Shown one piece after another: positions 59,114-64,000 of a stretch of 64,000 bases of DNA. This DNA is from CAZDDB01 sp963843285 (GTDB lineage: Bacteria > Acidobacteriota > HRBIN11 > JAKEFK01). The notes beneath the pieces are model-generated. The model was not told where the DNA came from. It did no database searches and saw only the letters and a list, made by a program, of their open reading frames with translations. Both the position numbers and the translations under genes were made by a program. The stretch covers positions 1 through 64,000 of the forward strand of contig CAWJJO010000009.1 in NCBI GenBank assembly GCA_963843285.1. Direction: 5' to 3'. Positions within the stretch are counted from its first letter, which is position 1, and every line of letters begins with the position of its first letter.

Positions 59114-59802
59114 AACAAATCTTATTGATTGAGGATGAATCCGGTCTTGTCCTGACTCTGACTGACCGCTTTCGAAAAGAAGGTTACATAGTCGAAACAG
59201 CAATCACAGGCGAAGATGGACTTCGCAAGGCCCTGGATACATCGTTCGATCTGATCGTTCTAGATTTGATGCTGCCCGGCAAAAACGGTTGGGACGTTTG
59301 TCGTGATCTACGCAAGCGGAATGTCCACATTCCTGTCCTGATGCTGACCGCGCGCGGACAGGTGGAAGATAAAGTCACGGGATTGAAACTTGGGGCCGAC
59401 GACTATCTCACCAAGCCGTTTGAAATGGCGGAGTTATTGGCCAGGATCGAGGCTCTGTTGCGACGTTCGATCCTGGCGCCGAATGAACGAAGACAGGGGA
59501 CAAGCGCGTTCGGGGATATCCAGATCGACTTCCGGAGCGCGGAGGTCTACAGAAAAGGAGAGCGCGTGGAACTCTCTGCGCAAGAGTTCCGGCTGTTATC
59601 CTATTTCATCCGGCATGCAGGAGCCGCTCTTTCACGCAATGAGCTGCTCGATGAAGTGTGGGGTTACGACTCTATTCCATCTACCAGAACTGTAGATGTC
59701 CACGTGTCCTGGTTGCGCCAGAAGCTGGAGCCCAATCCGCATCACCCCCGTTACATAGTTACTGTTCATGGCCTTGGCTACAAGTTCGTGATGCCCGCCT
59801 GA
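59110..59802 (+). CDS. OmpR/PhoB-type response regulator
   Basis: 230 residues. Receiver: LLIEDESGLV, phosphorylation site D52 in LIVLDLMLPGKNGWDV, VLMLTARG and YLTKPFEMAELLARI. DNA-binding winged helix: LSAQEFRLLSYFIRHAGAALSRNELLDEVWG, RTVDVHVSWLRQKLEPNP, YIVTVHGLGYKF. It is the partner of the overlapping histidine kinase. The target is not visible. The nearest downstream gene converges. Confidence 0.96.
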   Translation: MKQILLIEDESGLVLTLTDRFRKEGYIVETAITGEDGLRKALDTSFDLIVLDLMLPGKNGWDVCRDLRKRNVHIPVLMLTARGQVEDKVTGLKLGADDYLTKPFEMAELLARIEALLRRSILAPNERRQGTSAFGDIQIDFRSAEVYRKGERVELSAQEFRLLSYFIRHAGAALSRNELLDEVWGYDSIPSTRTVDVHVSWLRQKLEPNPHHPRYIVTVHGLGYKFVMPA

Positions 59803-59819
59803 CAGCGGTAGGGGCGACC

Positions 59820-60662
59820 CTACATCGGGAAGTGCATACGATCCAGCAGCGCTCGAAAGCGCGGATCGGAGCGTACTGCATCCCAGCGCGGGTCCGTTTT
59901 GAGCCAGACCATACATATAGAGTTCCCATCGTAAGCCTTCTGCAGCCACAGAAGCGCCTGATCGTTTTGTCCGATACTCAAATCAATGAGCCCCCTTTCA
60001 TATGGACAGACATAACGGTGCTTTGAAATCTCATCAACCTGTAGGATGACTTGTTTTGCATCCTCCGGATGCCCGGACCAGCCATAGACCTGTCCCAACA
60101 CACACAAAACGAGAGGGCTATCGTCCAATTGAGCCGCGCGTTTCGCAGAGGGAATTGCGTCGGCAAACTCGCTTTTGGCAGCGTAACTCAATGCCAGATT
60201 GGAAAGAAGAATTCCGAATTTCGGATCGATTTCCAGGTCCTTCTTGTACGTTTCGATTGCCTTGTCGTATTCGTTATGAACGTAAAGACCCAAACCGCAA
60301 TCGTTATAGATGACCGGAGAAAGAGGGTCGAGTTCCATAGCTCTTTTGAAATGAGTTTCGGCGTCCTTGCTTCTCCCGATTCCGGATAGAAAAACCCCGT
60401 ACATGTCGCTGGTCATGGAGTACCCGGGACTGAGTTGAAGGCTTTTTTGAAAATCTTGTTCGGCGCCAGTCCAGTTGTAATCCAGAAAAAAGCGAATGAT
60501 TCCCAGCGAAGCGAATGCTTCCCCCAAATTATCGTTCAATTCGAGCGCCTTCAGTGCAGCAGCTTTTCCCTTCGGCAGAGTCTCGGTTGGAGGCAGATAC
60601 CAATCAGCCAGGTCTGCCCGCCGGAGGCGGGCGCTACAAACCGCGGAATTCGATTTTTTCAC
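59820..60662 (-). CDS. TPR-repeat protein, C-terminal part, 5' end altered
   Basis: 280 residues with five or more tetratricopeptide repeats (NLGEAFASLGIIRFFLDYNW, SDMYGVFLSGIGRSKDAETHFKRAMELDP, IYNDCGLGLYVHNEYDKAIE, GILLSNLALSYAAKSEFADAI) and the ending KHRYVCPYERGLIDLSIGQNDQALLWLQKAYDG, then LKTDPRWDAVRSDPRFRALLDRM. This C-terminus is typical of large acidobacterial TPR proteins with an N-terminal winged-helix or kinase domain. Here the upstream part is gone and the first 20 codons pass through the GC-rich repeat at 60616, so the start at 60662 is uncertain. Confidence 0.78.
   Translation of the reverse strand: MKKSNSAVCSARLRRADLADWYLPPTETLPKGKAAALKALELNDNLGEAFASLGIIRFFLDYNWTGAEQDFQKSLQLSPGYSMTSDMYGVFLSGIGRSKDAETHFKRAMELDPLSPVIYNDCGLGLYVHNEYDKAIETYKKDLEIDPKFGILLSNLALSYAAKSEFADAIPSAKRAAQLDDSPLVLCVLGQVYGWSGHPEDAKQVILQVDEISKHRYVCPYERGLIDLSIGQNDQALLWLQKAYDGNSICMVWLKTDPRWDAVRSDPRFRALLDRMHFPM
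60616..60642. repeat. GC-rich hairpin repeat with TACAAACCG tail
   Basis: GCCCGCC-GGA-GGCGGGC followed by GCTACAAACCG. Same layout as 23813-23840. It lies inside the 5' part of the TPR frame. Confidence 0.7.
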
Positions 60663-60696
60663 AGCTTCGGAGACCTGCGGCCCATAATGCAGATGG

Positions 60697-60712
60697 GACG
60701 CCTGCGCTCCAT
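60697..60712. repeat. GACGCCTGCGCTCCAT repeat, second copy
   Basis: A 16-bp exact match to 46101-46116. It lies just upstream of the TPR frame and at the end of the dipeptidase gene. Confidence 0.65.
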
Positions 60713-62004
60713 TAGTTTTCCGAGGTTTTTAGTTTTTCGAGGTCAAATTGCAGCGGAGGTCTTTCCTTTTGCATTTGGGCGGCAACCTTTTCGCATTCCC
60801 TCAGAACACGCAACACGTTCAGCCCGGCGATTTTCGCAATATCGTCTTTCGAATATCCGCGTCTTAACAGCTCCGCAAGAAGCGCCGGATAACGGGAAAC
60901 ATCCTCCAGACCTTTCGGAGTACTGCTGATTCCGTCGAAATCAGATCCAATTCCGATGTGATCGATCCCCGCAATTTTCCGGGCGGCATCGATATGGTTC
61001 GCCACCTGCTCCAGAGTTGCGCCGGGATCCGGATGCGTTTCCTGCCACGCCTTCAGCTCGCGCCTTACTCTTTCAGGATCCTGGGGATATAACGTTTGCA
61101 ATCGTTTTTCTTCACCGGCTTTTACCGCCGAATACTGCCTCGCATCTTCGGATACAAACGCGGTCGCAAAGTTTATCATTACAACCCCACCATTTTGTGG
61201 AAGTCGTTTCAACACATCATCCGGCACGTTTCGAGGATGTCCGGAGAATTCCAGCACCGATGAATGAGAAAAGATGACGGGCGCTCTCGCAACGTCCAGC
61301 GCATCGTTCATGGTTTCCGGTGAAACGTGAGACAGATCCACCAGCATTCCGATCCAATTCATCTCTAGAACGACCTGTCTTCCGAAGTCGGTCAGCCCGC
61401 CATGTTCCGGCTTTGCAGTAGCAGAATCGGCCCAGTCCGTATTCTTCCAGTGTGTGAGTGTCATGTATCTCGCGCCAGTTCGATAGAGGTCACGCAAGAC
61501 AACCAGCGAGTTATCGATGGCATGTCCGCCTTCGATTCCGATCAGACACGCAATCCTGTGCGCCGCATGGATTCTTTCGATATCATCGGCAGTATAGGCC
61601 ATCTCAAATACGTCCGGATAAAGAACGCTCAAAGTTTGCACAATATCGATCTGTTCCAGAACAGCTTTGATGGCTTCCAGCCCCTTCACTTCTACGGGGA
61701 TATACACGGACCAGAACTGTCCTCCCACACCGCCTTCCTTCAATCTGGAAATGTCGGTGTGCATCGGCGTTTCCAATGCCAGCAGCCTGGTATCTTTTCG
61801 CAGATCTACTCTGTCCAGATGTCCCTGGAACTTATCGCGAATAATCCAGGGCAGATCATTGTGTCCGTCAATTAGTGGAACTTTTTGCAGGATTTCGCGG
61901 ACCTCACGCAGCAATTTTTCATCCGGAGCCTTCTGGTCATCTGCGGAACAGGGCAGCGATACAAACAAAAGCAGAACAAGAAATCTGGAAAAGTTGGTAA
62001 GCAT
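60712..62004 (-). CDS. Membrane dipeptidase (M19), exported
   Basis: 430 residues with a signal peptide (FLVLLLFVSLPCSA). Zinc ligands: DGHND near 46-50, the bridging Glu in CLIGIEGGHAI, the His of GMLVDLSHVS and of VIFSHSSVLEFSG, and the Asp in IGIGSDFDGI. The family splits dipeptides and beta-lactams in the periplasm. The start is ATG 62004 with a TAAATT box 7 nt upstream. Normal family length. Confidence 0.93.
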   Translation of the reverse strand: MLTNFSRFLVLLLFVSLPCSADDQKAPDEKLLREVREILQKVPLIDGHNDLPWIIRDKFQGHLDRVDLRKDTRLLALETPMHTDISRLKEGGVGGQFWSVYIPVEVKGLEAIKAVLEQIDIVQTLSVLYPDVFEMAYTADDIERIHAAHRIACLIGIEGGHAIDNSLVVLRDLYRTGARYMTLTHWKNTDWADSATAKPEHGGLTDFGRQVVLEMNWIGMLVDLSHVSPETMNDALDVARAPVIFSHSSVLEFSGHPRNVPDDVLKRLPQNGGVVMINFATAFVSEDARQYSAVKAGEEKRLQTLYPQDPERVRRELKAWQETHPDPGATLEQVANHIDAARKIAGIDHIGIGSDFDGISSTPKGLEDVSRYPALLAELLRRGYSKDDIAKIAGLNVLRVLRECEKVAAQMQKERPPLQFDLEKLKTSEN

Positions 62005-62011
62005 GCGGTTT

Positions 62012-62017
62012 AATTTA
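62012..62017 (-). promoter_or_regulatory. -10 box TAAATT 7 nt before the dipeptidase start
   Basis: TAAATT, AAACCGC, ATG 62004. No ribosome site. Leaderless type. Confidence 0.45.
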
Positions 62018-62175
62018 CCATGAAAACGCCGCAGTCAAACCGGATTGCAAGAAGATGGCGTTGCTCCTCCGAAGCGGCGTTAGAATTCGTGAATCACTTA
62101 GCTTACAATGTTACAGCGGTGACAATTCCGGGTTTCGATGCAGGAAAATCCTGGGACGACGAAAGGCGGTGACAG

Positions 62176-63675
62176 ATGAAACACAATGCGGTTCTTCTGA
62201 TCCGAGGCGTGATATTGATGGCGGCGGTCATGCTGCTCATCATGACGGCAAACATGTTCTTTGATCTCAATGCAATGCGTTATTCTTTTGTGGATCTGTT
62301 CACTTTGAATGCATCGGAGGCGCGTCATCTCAGCAACGCGCTCAACCGCAACTTCAATCAGCTCGTGGCAGTTGCCTTTACAACAGTCGCGATCGCTGTG
62401 CCGCTGACGGCAAATCTGTACTCACTGAAGTTCGTGGAATTCTTCATCAAAGATCGAGTCAATACTGCAGTTCTTACCTTTGTTGTTTTTGCCAGTCTCA
62501 ATAACACCTGGGTGGCCTGGGGCATTAAAGATAATTTTGTACCGGTTTTTCAACTACATCTCTCGCTACTGTTGGTGATCACCGGTTTTGCCGTGCTGTT
62601 TCCCTACCTTTACTATGTATTCCGTTTCCTGCATCCCCACACCCTGGTCGTGCGCATGGAAGAAGAAGTCATCCAACAATTTCATGCAGCGGTCCGTCAT
62701 CCCAGACGCGCAGCACATTACGCGGCCGAGGTAGCTGAAGGTATCGAGAACCTGTCCAATATTACTGTGCGTTCGATCGACCGCCTCGATCGCAGCACCG
62801 CTATCGAAAGCATTCTGAGCATCGGTCGCCTCTTACGCGCTTACTGGCCGGTCAAGGAGCAGATGGCGCCTGCGTGGTTTGTCGCGAATGACAATTTCTT
62901 CCTGGGTTTCTCTTCGCCGGCCGTAGAGGAGTTCACGCAGAGTCGCAATTGGGTAGAGATGAAATTTTTTTATCAGATGCGACAAGTGATGAGAGCGGCG
63001 ATTTCCAAGACGCACGATGTCATCAGCGTAATCGCCAAGACATTCCGAAGACTGGGTTCGGATGAGGCAGCCCGGCGCGATGCATCGGTCTGTGAGATGG
63101 TAATGGAATATTTCAATACCTTTGTACGATTCTCAATCCAACATAAGGACGCTCGTTCTGTATTTATCATCTTCGATGAATACCGGAATTTTGTTGTGGC
63201 GCTCAATAAGGATTTCCCAGACCTGGCGTTGGAGATCGCGTATTACTTCGAGTACTACGGCGGCGTGGCGCGCGACAATCAAATGACCTTTGTAGTCGAA
63301 TCCATCGCGCATGATCTCGGCGCGATTGTGCGCCACGCCTGGGAAAATCAGGCGCCCAACCGCGAAAAGCTGCTCGAGCGATTCCTGCACTACGATTCGC
63401 AGGCGAAACTCCCGCTGCCGGGAGTGAAAAAAGCGCAGGCTCTGCTCGCGAGCTATTTTCTTCAGACCGATCATCGCGAACCCGTTAATCTCATTCGGAA
63501 GAGCTTTATCGGCCTCGATCAGTACTTCATTCAGAACATTGCCGATGACCTGATGCACGTGAAGCGAGAAAAATACTGGGAAATCAATGAAAGACGAATG
63601 AACATGGATTTCACTCCAGCCGCACAGCGCGAAAAACTTCAGCAGTTCTTCGCCGATCTGCCTGAAGAAGAGTGA
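62176..63675 (+). CDS. Membrane protein of unknown function (DUF2254-like)
   Basis: 499 residues. Four N-terminal helices (AVLLIRGVILMAAVMLLIMTA, VAVAFTTVAIAVPLTANL, VNTAVLTFVVFASLNNTW, LLLVITGFAVLFPYLYYVFRF) are followed by a large soluble domain rich in His, Tyr and helices (FKT, HAAVRHPRRAAHYAAEVAEG, ARSVFIIFDEYRNFVVAL, LASYFLQTDHREPVNLIRKSF). The layout recalls DUF2254 proteins but the match is uncertain. Upstream, TTAGAATTCGTGAATCA resembles the region before the histidine kinase gene. Confidence 0.65.
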   Translation: MKHNAVLLIRGVILMAAVMLLIMTANMFFDLNAMRYSFVDLFTLNASEARHLSNALNRNFNQLVAVAFTTVAIAVPLTANLYSLKFVEFFIKDRVNTAVLTFVVFASLNNTWVAWGIKDNFVPVFQLHLSLLLVITGFAVLFPYLYYVFRFLHPHTLVVRMEEEVIQQFHAAVRHPRRAAHYAAEVAEGIENLSNITVRSIDRLDRSTAIESILSIGRLLRAYWPVKEQMAPAWFVANDNFFLGFSSPAVEEFTQSRNWVEMKFFYQMRQVMRAAISKTHDVISVIAKTFRRLGSDEAARRDASVCEMVMEYFNTFVRFSIQHKDARSVFIIFDEYRNFVVALNKDFPDLALEIAYYFEYYGGVARDNQMTFVVESIAHDLGAIVRHAWENQAPNREKLLERFLHYDSQAKLPLPGVKKAQALLASYFLQTDHREPVNLIRKSFIGLDQYFIQNIADDLMHVKREKYWEINERRMNMDFTPAAQREKLQQFFADLPEEE

Positions 63676-63705
63676 AGCCCTATAGCACAGTTACTCGGGA
63701 AATCA

Positions 63706-64000
63706 TCAGTGCGAAGTGCTGATTTCAGAAGCCAGAACAAAGCTATCACTGCGCGGTAACCAGGAAATAGAGTTATCCATGGCATAAACGTCCTGATCGA
63801 TATACAGTGGCACCCAGACAACGTCGTTTGTCACCTTCGACATAATATTTTGTATCGCATCCCTGCGGCGGTCGATCGACTGGATCCCAGCGCTATCTTC
63901 AATGGCGCGATCCAATTCAGAATCCGCAAAGAGCCCGTAATTCATCACACCGTAATGCCGTTGTGAGTCCACGGAATGAAAACAATTATCCAGGATATCG
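63706..64000 (-). CDS. C-terminus of an ABC transporter peptide-binding protein (family 5)
   Basis: The last 98 codons of a gene that begins beyond the right edge. The segment HYGVMNYGLFADSELDRAIE, then RRDAIQNIMSKVTNDVVWVPLYIDQDVYAM and WLPRSD is typical of the C-terminal lobe of family 5 solute-binding proteins for dipeptides or nickel. The frame stays open to the window end with no start. Convergent with the membrane protein gene. Confidence 0.78.
   Translation of the reverse strand, partial: DILDNCFHSVDSQRHYGVMNYGLFADSELDRAIEDSAGIQSIDRRRDAIQNIMSKVTNDVVWVPLYIDQDVYAMDNSISWLPRSDSFVLASEISTSH

Overview
The window looks like chromosomal DNA from a soil or groundwater bacterium of the Acidobacteriota type. 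This is an inference from gene content: Ser/Thr kinases of the PknB/TolB-propeller kind, an ECF sigma factor of the acidobacterial/planctomycete type next to a kinase relic, a long glycoside hydrolase and amidohydrolase repertoire, and roughly balanced base composition. No rRNA, tRNA, CRISPR array or phage module was seen.

Layout. 1-1590 is an ISL3-type insertion sequence whose transposase has Lys at the place of the catalytic Glu. 1.7-5.1 kb holds an amidohydrolase fragment, an overlapping GH144/GH39 glycosidase pair and a frameshifted small Cys-rich protein gene. 5.1-7.8 kb is one Ser/Thr kinase/beta-propeller gene broken by five single-base frameshifts. 8-15 kb is an accessory region: a 714-aa protein of unknown function, a secreted protein family present as an intact and a decayed copy, a GC-rich vanadium-haloperoxidase-like gene, and an intact ECF sigma factor plus a deleted copy. 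15-18 kb is a five-gene minus-strand operon (aldo/keto reductase, NADP-binding oxidoreductase, membrane protein, 58-aa protein, CHAT-like protein). 18-26.6 kb has an ADH-AraC pair, a hemerythrin-like protein, a TetR-hydrolase pair, and a GT39-methyltransferase pair.

26.8-28.9 kb encodes ResB and CcsA (System II cytochrome c maturation). At 29.94 kb a di-heme peroxidase and a CDF transporter, divergently oriented, have both lost their 5' ends at one junction. After a BBE-type FAD oxidase and a deleted hydrolase come cydAB (cytochrome bd oxidase), a DinB protein and a regulatory pair: a YHS-domain protein with a sigma-54-type promoter, divergent from a GAF/AAA/Fis sigma-54 activator, with three palindromic boxes between them. 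38-42 kb has a secreted phosphatase, a YtcJ-like amidohydrolase and small stress or catabolic genes. 42.7-44.4 kb is a reduced arsenic locus: ArsI lyase, SigZ and a relic of the ACR3 arsenite pump. 44.4-48.2 kb has BtpA and PfkB genes and an ArsR repressor next to a perfect 24-bp palindrome, followed by an SRPBCC-DeoC fusion. The last 14 kb has a MocR regulator with AtoE, a cut-off kinase, two SAM/HD proteins, a serine hydrolase disrupted by a G-rich repeat, a histidine kinase/response regulator pair, a TPR fragment, an M19 dipeptidase, a membrane protein and the C-terminus of a peptide-binding protein.

Three themes cut across the window. (1) Many genes start without a Shine-Dalgarno, with a TATAAT-like box 6-8 nt before the start codon, which suggests leaderless mRNAs. 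(2) Short dispersed repeats of three families sit at gene ends and inside genes and create new N- or C-termini. (3) Single-base frameshifts, mostly +1 in short homopolymers, are concentrated between 5 and 30 kb and could be sequencing errors. No complete new defence or biosynthetic system was found. The best candidates for undescribed biology are the sigma-54/YHS pair, the duplicated sigma factor/secreted protein module and the SRPBCC-DeoC fusion behind its ArsR operator.
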